DNA of 64,000 bases. Source: Prosapia bicincta (lineage: Eukaryota; Arthropoda; Insecta; Hemiptera; Cercopidae). Of this stretch, positions 51,168-62,236 are shown piece after piece (within the stretch, counting starts at the first letter, position 1; each line of letters begins with the position of its first letter). The stretch is from the NCBI GenBank assembly GCA_036971475.1, contig JBAIZL010000001.1, forward strand, positions 208,077,841 to 208,141,840, read 5' to 3'. The notes below the pieces were generated by a model that worked only from the letters and a program-made list of their open reading frames with translations, was not told where the DNA came from and searched no databases. Both the position numbers and the translations under genes were made by a program.

Positions 51168-51363
51168 AAGCTGACGCGGCAACGAAGTGTTGAGCAAGCT
51201 AACGCGGCAACGAAGTGTTGAGCAAGCTGTCGCGGCAACGAAGTGTTGAGCAAGCTGACGCGGCAACGAAGTGTTGAGCAAGCTGACGCGGCAACGAAGT
51301 GTTGAGCAAGCTGACGCGGCAACGAAGTGTTGAGCAAGCTGACGTGGCAACGAAGTGTTGAGC
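51168..51363. repeat. 28-bp GC-rich minisatellite, seven units
   Basis: Seven 28-bp units, consensus AAGCTGACGCGGCAACGAAG then TGTTGAGC, start at 51168 and every 28 bp thereafter. Only units 2 (CTAACG), 3 (CTGTCG) and 7 (GACGTGG) deviate, by one or two bases. Each unit holds several CpG, in contrast to the flanks. All three minus-strand frames stay open because the unit lacks stops. This is not evidence of coding. Confidence 0.95.
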
Positions 51364-52799
51364 AAGCATTCCTTAAATGTTTATAATAATAATGTCCTGT
51401 AGACAGTATAATTCTGTTTTTTTCGTTTTAGAGGAACCGTTTATTTTAACAATTATGTGGTTAATGTAGGGTAGGAAAGAGTTATGAATAAAATATATGG
51501 TTAAAGGATGGGCATGAAGCTTTCTGTGACGAAGCACTCTAAAGGATCTTTTTACCATGTGTGGTGGTTGCTGACTAAATGATGATTTACTCGACATGGA
51601 GTTCATAAAATTTGTCAACCCTTTACACCCCTTTTTGTAAGGATAATAAGGAAGTTTAAATCGAATTTAGGTAACGCTAAGAAAAGAACATAAAATCTCC
51701 GGGTACTAGAGATGGGTGAACCACTATGCTAGAATGAAAAATTATGTCATCGAACGGGAAGGGTAGCCTATCGGAAGAAGACATGATATCTTCCGGTCAT
51801 AGAGAAGTATCTACCCATCACCGGTTAGTAACAATCACAAAATCTACAAATATTTTTATTTATTGATAAAGTGAGCATTTTTTTAGTTAGCTCTAATTTG
51901 TTTTCGCCAGTTTTTAATGCAATCCATTTACAGAGTTTTATTCATATAATTGGAAAAAGAAAACAATAATATTTGTGTTTGATAAAATATAATAAACATA
52001 TATGGTATTTAATAAAAAAAATATAGGGTAAAAATACTACTAATATACACAAGCAAAGGTAACAAATCATGCAACTGAAAGAGAATCGATAATGAATAAT
52101 AGTCAACGAAAGAGAAATTTATATATTAAGAATTTTATTTAGTGCAAAATACATTTACCCTGGATGTACCTGGAAGAGTATTTATCATGTTTGAATCAGT
52201 GTTTACCTAAAGGATCAAGCAGAAGTAACACATTCATAAATAAAACATAAGTAATATATTCAAAAGAAATTGGGTTCGCTAACAGAGTCGTCCTGCATTT
52301 ATAATACGCAGAATTCGACGGAATGTGGGTTCACTTAATGGCAATGAATTCTGAACTCTTATTATAAAGTATAATTTATTTTCATATTCCATGACCCCTT
52401 GAAAACCAAAGGGCGTACTTGGCACGAATACGGTAAAACACATGTTATGATGTTTTATACTTACCTTTGATTTAAATGAAAAATAGAATATAAAAACAAA
52501 TTATTAGATGAAAATACTTCTTGAAAATTATTGCATAATTTGGTAAGTGTAACGAATCAAGGATCAGTATACATTGAGGGTAAATTAGAAACATTTTGGC
52601 GTCAAAAAATGAAAACGAAACTAAATGTAGGAGGGATAATTTATTTAATGCGTATTTGTTTACTTAAAATTAGAGATACATTGCTTTGTAAGCAAATGTA
52701 AAGGTTTGGAGTTACAAAATAATTGTATACAATTATATTGTTTTTAAAGCAATAGTTATTTGATGGATTCTACAGTTAGCATATTTAGGCGAAACCATT
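51364..52799. other. AT-rich DNA, nothing recognised
   Basis: No gene-like or repeat structure was seen. Confidence 0.55.
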
Positions 52800-53195
52800 A
52801 TTATAATAATTAACACATTTAGGTGCAAATATTAATTTTCTGAAAAACACATTCAGGTGAAATATTATTTTAACAATATCACATTGAGGCGTGAAAAATT
52901 ATTTAAAAATAACACATTTCTGAGCAAGAATAATTTGTAAAATCACACATCTATTTATAAGAGTCATTTTAGTAATACCACATAACGAGTGAACAACTAT
53001 AACAAAATAACACAATTAGGTCTAAGTGATATTTTAAAAATAACATATTTTGGCTTAAGTAGATATTAAAAATAAAACATTTAGGTGTAAGTAGTTTTTA
53101 CGCAATAACACATTAGGGTAAAGTAATATTTTAAGAATTACACATTTTGCTGTAAATAAAATTTGAACGTTAACAAATTAGGTGAAACTAACAAT
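52800..53195. repeat. Degenerate ~36-bp tandem repeat
   Basis: About eleven diverged units of the form AACACATTTAGGTGTAAGTA plus an A/T-rich filler with a phrase like ATATTTTAAAAAT. Examples at 52811, 52849, 52880, 52912, 53028, 53075 and 53107. Confidence 0.65.
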
Positions 53196-53623
53196 TTTTA
53201 GAGCAAACAAGTGTTATTCTAGAAATAAATAATTCAGATTAGTTGTTGTTAGTTTAAAAGGTTTACTAAGTGTAAGCTACATACCTCAAAGCAAGAAAAG
53301 GTTAAAGTTTAAAGTCAGTTTCCCAACAAACTTAGAAAGGTCTACCGCTGATACCTTTGCCTAGAAAATTGTAACAATGGAATGATGAAAGAAAACGCTA
53401 ACTTTGCTTCTTTTTAACCATAAAGACTGCGTTAAAGATACGATGTAAACGCTCGTCATCCTTGAAGCGTATTAATGAATTAAACACGTTATTTCGGCCT
53501 TTTTTGTCACTTCCCTGACAACAACGTTCAACAGTAGGCAGTGCTCAAAGTATTTAACAGAAACCTACATTCTTATAAACATATACGTCACATGATGCCT
53601 GCACATATCCCGTGTAGTCAAAC
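53196..53623. other. AT-rich DNA, nothing recognised
   Basis: Nothing recognised. Confidence 0.55.
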
Positions 53624-54675
53624 TCCTGTAAAAATGTCATCCAGCTATACCATCCCATATTGGGTGTATAATTTTCTCCATCAGGTATTAACTTAAAATT
53701 TCTATATTTCGAAAAATTCAGTTTTTAAACTGTCGTTATGTCATTTCTGATGTAACGTATTTTCTTCATTTTATAGAGGGTAAGAATGACAGCTTTTTAC
53801 TAACAAAAAAATATAATAAAAATAGTTATATTTTATTTACTTGAAATATACTTTCACATTTTTATAGGTTTATTGTATTTTTGTTTGTTTCTAATTATCC
53901 GCTCTATAACAATATTTGAAGGAGACATTTCTTCGAGTACAATTCTTGACATACTGATGTGACGTCACTATATGACTTTCGTATACAACCTTCTTACATC
54001 TGGTAAATCTAATTAGCTGAAACTACTTGCATTACGCATGTAGCTTCAGTAAACATATATCAGAAAGTGAAAAATATTCCGGTTTAAAACGAAAATATTG
54101 CAAATACTCACTAAATTTTGGTGTTGTAATGGAGGAACAATACAAAATACAAATTCCTGTAAAAATATCATCTAGCTAGAATGACCAATGTTTACCATCC
54201 AATATTGGGTGTATTTCAATATTTTCTATATTTCAAAAAATTCAGTTTTTAAACTGTCGTTAGGTCATTTCCTGATGTAACGTATTCTCTTCATTTTATA
54301 GAGGGTAAGAATGACAGCTTTTTACTAACAAACAAATTTAATATCAATAGTTATATTTTATTTACTTGAAATATACTTTCACATTTTTATAGGTTTATTG
54401 TATTTTTGTTTGTTTCTAATTATCCCCTCTATAACAATATTTGAAGGAGACATTTCTTCAAGTACAATTCTTGACATACTGATGTGACGTCACTATATGA
54501 CTTTCGTATAAAACCTTCTTACATCTGGTAAGTCTAATTAGCTGAACGTAAATGCGTTACGAATGTAGCTTCAGTAAATATATATCAGAAAGTGAAAAAT
54601 ATTCCCGTTTAAAACGAAAATATTGCAAAACCTACTAAATTCTGGTGTTGTAATGGAGGAACAATACAGAATACG
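53624..54675 (+). repeat. Recent 531-bp tandem duplication
   Basis: Copy 1 (53624-54154) and copy 2 (54155-54675) are very similar along most of their length, for example CTGATGTGACGTCACTATAT (53955 on and 54480 on) and GTTGTAATGGAGGAACAATA. Differences are mainly scattered substitutions plus small indels near TTCTCCATCAGG in copy 1. Each copy carries a CRE palindrome. Confidence 0.9.
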
Positions 54676-55308
54676 AAGAAAATATGAGACCATAGATGAA
54701 AACGTAAACCATGATTTAGCTGCGTAGATACGATAAGCGCAGTTGCGTGAATGGCGTTGGAAAATACGCTGCGTAGAAGCGCAGTTACAAATACGCCGTA
54801 ACGCAGTAACATAGAGCGGCAACTAAGGCGGAACAGAACGATTTTATTTCTTCCATAATAGTTTAATTAACTCTATAAATATTTATCTGAACATTTAAAT
54901 TTTTCTTTAAACAGCGAAAGTGTTTATAAATAAATACTATTCTAAACGTAATGTTAACTTACGCGCCTTAAAATAACACTAACTTTTGTTTTACGAGCAT
55001 AAATTATTAATATACATCCGAGTTTTACTTAATTAATACAAAATAAACCAAAACGTTGTGTTATATTACCAGAATATTTAGCAGCAAACACAAGGGGAAA
55101 CTGTATATTTTAGAAACATGAAACTTTATAAAAATCCAAACAACTAGTGTTAACGAAGTGAGACAGCGCTGTTTTGAATCTTTTGTAGCATGATTAAATT
55201 TGTGCCAAGTCACTATGCAATTATTCACATCGGGCAAACATTTTCCGCTTTCCTGATTTTGTTTACTGTTGTTAATAATATTCGCTATAGTTTTTTACAA
55301 AATATTTG
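54676..55308. other. AT-rich DNA with a short CpG-rich repeat
   Basis: At 54718-54810 GCTGCGTAGA and AAGCGCAGTT(A/G)C each occur twice, giving a small imperfect tandem repeat. The rest is featureless. Confidence 0.5.
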
Positions 55309-55373
55309 ATAAATCCAAATTTTATAACATTTTAAATAATAAACCCAATAACCACAAAATAACTTTATTTATT

Positions 55374-55421
55374 CACTTGATGTACATTTCAGTTACATGG
55401 TAACCATCTTCAGAAGTACTG
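55374..55421 (-). ncRNA. Hammerhead ribozyme motif, left arm (family H1)
   Basis: Read on the minus strand: ACTT, CTGAAGA, UG, stem II GTTAC-CAT-GTAAC, U, GAAA, then palindromic ATGTACAT, C, AAGT. It is the inverted copy of the right-arm motif and differs within the motif only in the stem II loop (CAT instead of CTT). Confidence 0.65.
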
Positions 55422-55648
55422 AACAAAAAATGTATCTAATTTAAAACGTAACATAAAGAGCAAAAAAATATTGAGGTTATAAATTTAATTCTTATTTTGT
55501 CTTAAACATTGTCACTTAAAATCAGCTGATTTTTAATTTAATCAATCAAAGAATATAAAACTGATTTAGGAATAGGCCCTTTGTCACAATTCATTAAATT
55601 ATTGTGTCTACATTTATATATATATACTTTCAAATAATTTTTTGCTCA

Positions 55649-55694
55649 GTACTTCTGAAGATGGTTACCTTGTAACTGAAATGTACATCAAGTG
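55649..55694 (+). ncRNA. Hammerhead ribozyme motif, right arm (family H1)
   Basis: Stem I strand ACTT (55651-55654), core CTGAAGA (55655-55661), U, G-U wobble, stem II GTTAC/GTAAC (55664-55668 with 55672-55676, loop CTT), and GAAA (55678-55681). Stem III is formed by the self-complementary ATGTACAT (55681-55688). C17 follows (55689), giving the preferred AUC cleavage triplet. AAGT (55690-55693) then pairs back to ACTT. Predicted cleavage is after 55689. Stem III has no loop, so a dimeric form is expected. An extra U follows CTGAAGA, as in family H2. Confidence 0.65.
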
Positions 55695-55790
55695 AATAAA
55701 TAAAGTTATTTTGTGGTTATTGGGTTTATTATTTAAAATATTATAACATAGGCCACAGTTGCTCAAGAAATCATTATAAATCCAAATTTT

Positions 55791-55874
55791 GTTTAACTGT
55801 ATTGAGAAGATTTTATTCAAACAGCAGATGTTTTAAGATTTGTTTAATTGTTGACATCGAAACATTTACAAAAT
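55791..55874. other. Short spacer between element and satellite
   Basis: Nothing recognised. Confidence 0.5.
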
Positions 55875-58350
55875 AAGCAGTGGCAGACGTTAGTCTCCGA
55901 CGAGTATGGGTCAACAACCGTATAGATTCCAAAGTATCCTTTAATTGATCATGTTAGTCCACTATTAAGCATACATTATTGTCTTCGAATAACTTAATTT
56001 TATAGCGACTGCTACGCAAGAATGAGTCGGAAAATAAATTAGAAAACAGCCAGAATATTTAGATAGTACCCTCCAATGTCTCACATTATTGACCATTTAG
56101 CATATGATCTTCATTCTAGATCACGTACATTCTATAGGGATTCCTACGCAGGGCGTGAATCGGACGAAAAATTAGGGAATAACCGTAGCATTTGCAAGGT
56201 ATCCTATAATGGCTCATATTAATAAACCATTTAGTATATGGCCTTGCTCTTAAAATCCCTACAGAGTATAGTGAGTCCTGTGTACGATATGAGCAGGACG
56301 ACAAATTAGTAAAGCAGCATAGCATTGCAATGTATCTTCAAATGGGTTACATTAGTCGAAAATTTACAATTGGTGGTACTCTTAGAATCCCTGCAGACTA
56401 GGTTACTCATACGCACGGCGGTAATCGGACGACAAATTATCAAACAGCCAAAGAATTTGCAATTTATCCTCTAACGGCTCACATTAGTCAACCACTTAGC
56501 ATTTTTCTTAGAATCCTAGCGTCTTCAGTGATTTTAGCGTGCGACATGATTCGGGCGACAAAGTAGTAAACAGCGAAGCATTTGCTATTTAATCTCTAAC
56601 GGTTCACATTAGTCAATCACTTAGCATATGGTATTTTTCATAGAATCATAGCGTATTCAGTGATTTTAGCGTGCGACATGATTCGGGCGACCAAGTAGTA
56701 AACAGCGAAGCATTTGCTATTTATTTTCTAACAGTTCACATTAGTCAACCACTTAGCATATGGTATTCTGCTTAAAATCCTAGCGTCTTCAGTGATTTTA
56801 GCGTGCGACATGATTCGGGCGACAAAGTAATAATCAGCGAAGCATTTGCTATTTATTCTCTAACGGTTCACATTAGTCAACCACTTAGCATATGGTATTT
56901 TTCTTAGAATCCTAGCGTCTTCAGTGATTTTAGCGTGCGACATGATTCGGACGACAAAGTAGTAAACAGCGAAGTATTTTCTATTTATTCTCTAACGGTT
57001 CACATTAGTCAACCACTTAGCATATGGTATTTTTCTTAGAATTCTAGCGTCTTCAGTGATTTTAGCGAGCGACATGATTCGGACGACTAAGTAGTAAACA
57101 GCCAAAGCATTTGCAATTTATTCTCTAACGGCTCACATTAGTCAACCACTTAGCCTATGGTATTTTTCTTAGAATCCTAGCGTCTTCAGTGATTTTAGCG
57201 TGCGACACGATTCGGGCGGCTAAGTAGTAAACATCCAAAGCATTTGCAATTTATTCTCTTACGGCTTACATAAGTCAACCACTTAGCACATGGTATTTTT
57301 CATAAAATCCTAGCGTCTTCAGTGATTTTAGCGTGCGACATGATTCGGACGACAAAGTAGTAAACAGCGAAGTATTTTCTATTTATTCTCTAATGGTTCA
57401 CATTAGTCAACCACTTAGCATATGGTATTTTTCTTAGAATTCTAGCGTCTTCAGTGATTTTAGCGAGCGACATGATTCGGAGCACAAAGTAGTAAACAAC
57501 CAAAGCATTAGGAATTTATTCTCTAACGGCTCGCATTAGTTAACCACTTAGCATATGGTATATTTCTTAGAATCATAGAGTCTTTAGTGACTTTTACGCG
57601 CGCATGGTTCGGAGCACAAAGTAGTAAACAACCGAAGCATTAGGAATTTATCCTCTAACTTTTCACATTGGTCAACCGCTTAGCATATGGTATTTTTGTT
57701 TGAATCCTAGAGTCTTTAGTGACGTTTACGCGCGCATGGTTCGGAGCACAAAGTAGTAAACAACCAAAGCATTAGGAATTTATCCTCTAACTTTTCACAT
57801 TAGTCAACCGCTTAGCATATGGTATTTTTGTTTGAATCCTAGAGTATTTAGTGACTTTTACGCGCGCATGGTTCGGAGCACAAAGTAGTAAACAACCGAA
57901 GCATTAGGAATTTATTCTCTAACGGCTCGCATTAGTCAACCACTTAGCATATTTTATATATCTTAGAATCCTAGAGTCTTTAGTGACTTTTACGCGCGCA
58001 TGGTTCGGAACACAAAGTAGTAAACAACCAAAGCATTAGGAATTTAGTCTCTAACGGCTCGCATTAGTCAACCACTTAGCATATGGTATATTTCTTAGAA
58101 TCCTAGAGTCTTTAGTGACTTTTACGCGCGCATGGTTCGGAGCACAAAGTAGTAAACAACCAAAGCATTAGGAATTTATCCTCTAATTTTTCACATTAGT
58201 CAACCACTTAGCATATGGTATTTTTGTTTGAATCCTAGAGTCTTTAGTGACTTTTATGCGCGCATGGTTCGGAGCACAAAGTAGTAAACAACCAAAGCAT
58301 TAGGAATTTAGTCTCTAACGGCTCGCATTAGTCAACCACTTAGCATGTAG
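55875..58350. repeat. ~132-bp satellite array, about 19 units
   Basis: The landmark AACCACTTAGCATATGG recurs near 56620, 56753, 56884, 57016, 57148, 57282, 57415, 57546, 57679, 57811, 57943, 58075, 58206 and 58338, giving a period of about 132 bp. Degraded units extend left to about 55875. Two subfamilies are visible. Up to about 57470 units read GCGTGCGACATGATTCGG and AGCATTTGC. After about 57590 units read ACGCGCGCATGGTTCGGAGC and AGCATTAGGAATTTA, with a transitional unit between. The right end is abrupt. No coding frame was found. Confidence 0.95.
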
Positions 58351-61300
58351 TCTTGCACTTAGAAGCACAAGGTTTAATTATAAACCTAGTAGTATAAACT
58401 TTTCTACACGTGGAGTGTTGTATATTAAAGTACTTTCGCTACATAGAATAAAACTATAACAATGTTATTTGTATATATGTGAGATATACATACAATATAA
58501 TTCAAAAACTCTCATCTATACCATTTAATGCAACATACTTTTAAGTAGAAATACTTTTGAAATACAAAAAGTATATAATATCAATCACTTCATCCAGGTA
58601 GGGATTATTTGTAAGAAATTATTTATTTTCAACATTTCAACACCGCTAAAAATTCTTTTCTTCAATAAATTGATTTATTCATCAAATGTATTATAAGTAA
58701 TACAAAGGTATAAATGCATAGTTTACTAAGAATGTATATTCCACAATTACCTTTATCTCTTTGAATATGATAACGGTTGACTGAATAAAGGTAAATAGAA
58801 ATAATCTTTCTTTACTATAGAAGCACAATTATTTCAGTGTTTTGTCAAATAGACACAATTTTATTTCTGTTAAGAGGTTTAAACGCTTTCGATTAACAAG
58901 ACCAAAAAAGTCGTTTCCAACTAAAACTCAATTACGACGAATTTATAAAGAGTGGCAATTCTATATAGAGGAAGCAGAAATATATTCCACGATTGAGAGT
59001 GCATCAATAAATGTGTAAAATGCGTGCCGTTGCATTATTTACATTTTTTTCAATATCCTTATCGCCTGATTCATTGTTAACGTATATTTATTTTTGCGTG
59101 CAAAGCACAATGTAGTTGTAGCATATATATTAATGGTAGGATAAAATAATTATTTATAATCTTTATCGTGTTAGTTCCTCAACTTGCAAGAGTTACAGAA
59201 TTTAATAAAAAATGAGTTGACTCAAAAAAAAAGAATTATTTCTTACTTATTCATTTTAAAATTGGTTATATTAATAGACATTATATAAACATATGTTATT
59301 AATAGACATTAATAGACATATTATATTATTCTATTATAATTTTAATATTCAATTTAATGGTTTATACGATATCAAATAACCAGAATTTTAATGCGATAAT
59401 ACATTTAAGGAAGATAAATTTAGGATATTTCTTAGGAAATACTGTTAAAACAACCCCACATTGCTGAATTTTTATCCATTTCCAAAGGTATTCATTCGTC
59501 AAAATATAATACTGAATATATCTCTTCTATAAATATTGAAACCTATGCACAATATGAATAACAATTATTAAATATTTCTGGTATATAAACATCCTCGTTT
59601 GTGTGTGTGTAAAGAAAAATATTCATATCTGAATAACTCATACTAATTTCCTATTAAGCTGATTGCGGTTTAATAACTCAACAACTTTAGTTTTAAGACT
59701 AAGAGGTATTCAATGAAAGAGAAAATATAGTGGTTAAAGGAAAAAGTTATTGAAAATTCTATGCTAGAATGATAAAAAAGTATCTATTTTTAGATTTACC
59801 TACATTTTAAATTTGTTTAATCTCTCGATTAGTTCTAGACGAGTAGATGTGCCTATAGTAAAACACGTTTATTAAGAACGTTTCACTAATGCTGTGTGTA
59901 ATAAAAGGATTTAAGAAAAATAATGAGCTGTAAATGAGTCACTTTGGACAATAAACTCTTAACTCATAGAAAAATTTTAAAAAATTTCCGGTAAACATAT
60001 ATATTTACGATCTATATCATATACAAATAAGAAATTGTGGAAACCGTATGATGATACCATTTGGAAATGGAGACTTTTCACGTCACATTTTTCCTACAGC
60101 CTATGTAGAAATATTTGCTATTAGCTGAACTAAATTAGAACGTATTCAATAGGGATATATCCAGGTCACATTTAGAAAGAGATAAAATGAAATAGAAGCG
60201 GAAAATCCTGAGTAAGATTCCTAAACACACTGAAGACGAACAAGTAAACCCATGAAAACTCTTAGTAGATGGACGGAACGTTTCCGAAGAAAAGATTTTT
60301 TGTAAACGAGGGAAGAAGGTCGTTCAATATTTAAACTATAACTTAAGAGCGGCTAAATTAATATTTCTTGATTTAAATTAAATAAAAAAACTCTACGAAA
60401 TAATATAATTTTGTTGTCTAAATTTTAAAATAATACGCAGGACAGTTAAAAATCTGGAAAATCGCGTTTGTATTTAGGAATATATTTAATATTATTAATA
60501 GATAACAGAAGAGCATCACAAGACACACGTTGAATAGATATTTAATTTACAAAATATAATGCTATAAAGAATATAATAAAACCCATATTACGTAATGTAA
60601 ATAATGTTTGTAAGCTGACATTTAAATAGTTAGAGCTTTGAGACGAATATTAAATTAAATATTAATTCATATTTCGCTTGCGTCATTCACCAAATGCCTA
60701 ATCATTTATATCTACATAGGACAGAAAAGGTCAGATTTAAATTCCTAATAATAATATTACTTGAGACGTTTTTTTTTTAATTTGAAGCGATATAAGACAC
60801 AACTAACTATAGAAAATGTTTCAACCCCTTTGAAAGCTTTTTAAAATTATACGTTTTGAGGGTAAGTTACGCAGTAAGATCTACCATGGCATAATTATTT
60901 ATTGATTATTAAATTGTGTTTACGTTTGAATGATGGTTTAGAGGTTAAATGTTTTTACAAGATATCAAGGCTACAGTTTATTTATTGTTTTATTGCTGTC
61001 ACTAGAATTGAATGATTGTAGTGTAAGTTTTCATTCGGTATGGTGTGTTGTATTGCAATTAATGTTATTACAATAAACAGTAGCAATAATTTATTGAAAG
61101 AAAACATATTTTTTGTTTTGTAAATAAACAAAATTAGATGCGAAACATTCATCGTTTAACTTTCTTTTCTTGTACATTTATTTATTTGGTATTGTTTAAA
61201 GCTAAAATGTGATCGATAATACGTTAAATATTTCATTTTTCGAAACAAAATGTTCAAACAATTTAACGACTGTAGAGGTTTACTTGTTATCAATAAACAA

Positions 61301-61625
61301 ATTATTATTTTTTTTAGTTAATAATCTGTGGTATATATTTAATAATGATTTAAAATAAATATATAACGATTTATGTAAAATTTTTACCGTTTAGTATAAT
61401 TTTTTTCTGCAAAAAAAATAATTTATAAACCAAAACGAGTAAAATTAAATTTAGTTAACATTTAATAATTGTATCCTTTAATAAAAAAGTCTGTTATCAC
61501 TATAAAAATAAATTGTTGTATATTTTAGGGAAACTAAAATTAAATGCCTATATTAAAATTATGTTTTACTAAGCATAATATAGGACTAAATTAAAATATT
61601 ATTTTAGAAGACGGCTTGTATTCAA

Positions 61626-61662
<37 letters not shown>

Positions 61663-61770
61663 TATGAATACTAATATTATTATTTAATAATTTATTAACT
61701 ATTATTATTTATTGTATACAAAAAATATACAAGCACTGAGCGGATCAATAAAATTCTGACAATTGATACA
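58351..61770. other. AT-rich DNA with one (ATT)n tract
   Basis: No gene or element was recognised. An (ATT)n microsatellite lies at 61626-61662, and small TTAATAGACAT repeats lie at 59269-59330. Confidence 0.55.
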
Positions 61771-62236
61771 CCTTGGTCCAGTCTCGGTTTTAAGGGTGGG
61801 GGTATTAAGCTCAAGCCCCTCCCAAAATATGGAAAACCAAAAATTTTAAACTGTAAAATAACACTATAAATGTAAACTCGAATGGCATTTCCAATGGTTG
61901 CCTGATTTAAATCTACTAAATAATTAATATAATATGTTTACAAACCCATATTAATCACTGTGATAATGCATTATACACACTAATAAATACGCCTACCCAC
62001 AATGTAATAAATAGTGGGTTTGTATTATAAATATATGGTAAATGAGACTAATTAGTGATTGTGTAATGTCACAGAGTAGACCTATAACTATTTTCCTCAA
62101 GTAGAAGACCCTTACAGTTTACACTAAATCTACTCGTACTATATCTCCTAAATAATTTCTGGACGCGGGAACCCTTTTGCTCCCCACACTCCTGCCTTCC
62201 CAAAAATATTTTTCTAGATCCGCTCCTGCCTTGGTC
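61771..62236. mobile_element. hAT-like non-autonomous element (MITE)
   Basis: An exact 8-bp direct repeat CCTTGGTC (61771-61778 and 62229-62236) flanks a 450-bp insertion (61779-62228). The ends are short and imperfect inverted repeats: CAGTCTCGG at the left and, read inward from the right, CAGGAGCGGATCTAG. Both are followed by G-rich sequence (GGGTGGGGGT; GGGAAGGCAGGAG). An 8-bp target duplication with CAGNNNCGG-type tips is typical of hAT elements. There is no transposase frame. Confidence 0.7.

Larger units (their letters stand above)
55309..55790. mobile_element. Penelope-like inverted-repeat insertion with two hammerhead motifs
   Basis: A 15-bp direct repeat, ATAAATCCAAATTTT, flanks the insertion (55309-55323 and 55776-55790). 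Inside it, arms of about 108 bp (55322-55429 and 55639-55746) are inverted copies that differ at only about three positions, separated by about 210 bp of AT-rich DNA without coding capacity. About 29 bp of extra sequence lies between the right arm and the right target duplication. Each arm holds a hammerhead ribozyme motif. Inverted terminal repeats with hammerhead motifs plus a target duplication of this size are known features of Penelope-like retroelements. No GIY-YIG/RT gene is present, so it is non-autonomous or internally deleted. Confidence 0.75.

Noticed and set aside
51113..51365. Minus-strand Leu/Ser/Arg-rich frames over the 28-bp array
   Set aside because: All three frames are open because the repeat unit lacks stops, so this is minisatellite and not a protein.
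57040..57190. CTGAAGA on the minus strand of the 132-bp satellite, a possible hammerhead core
   Set aside because: No stem II of more than three pairs, and no closing stem I around a GAAA and UH site.
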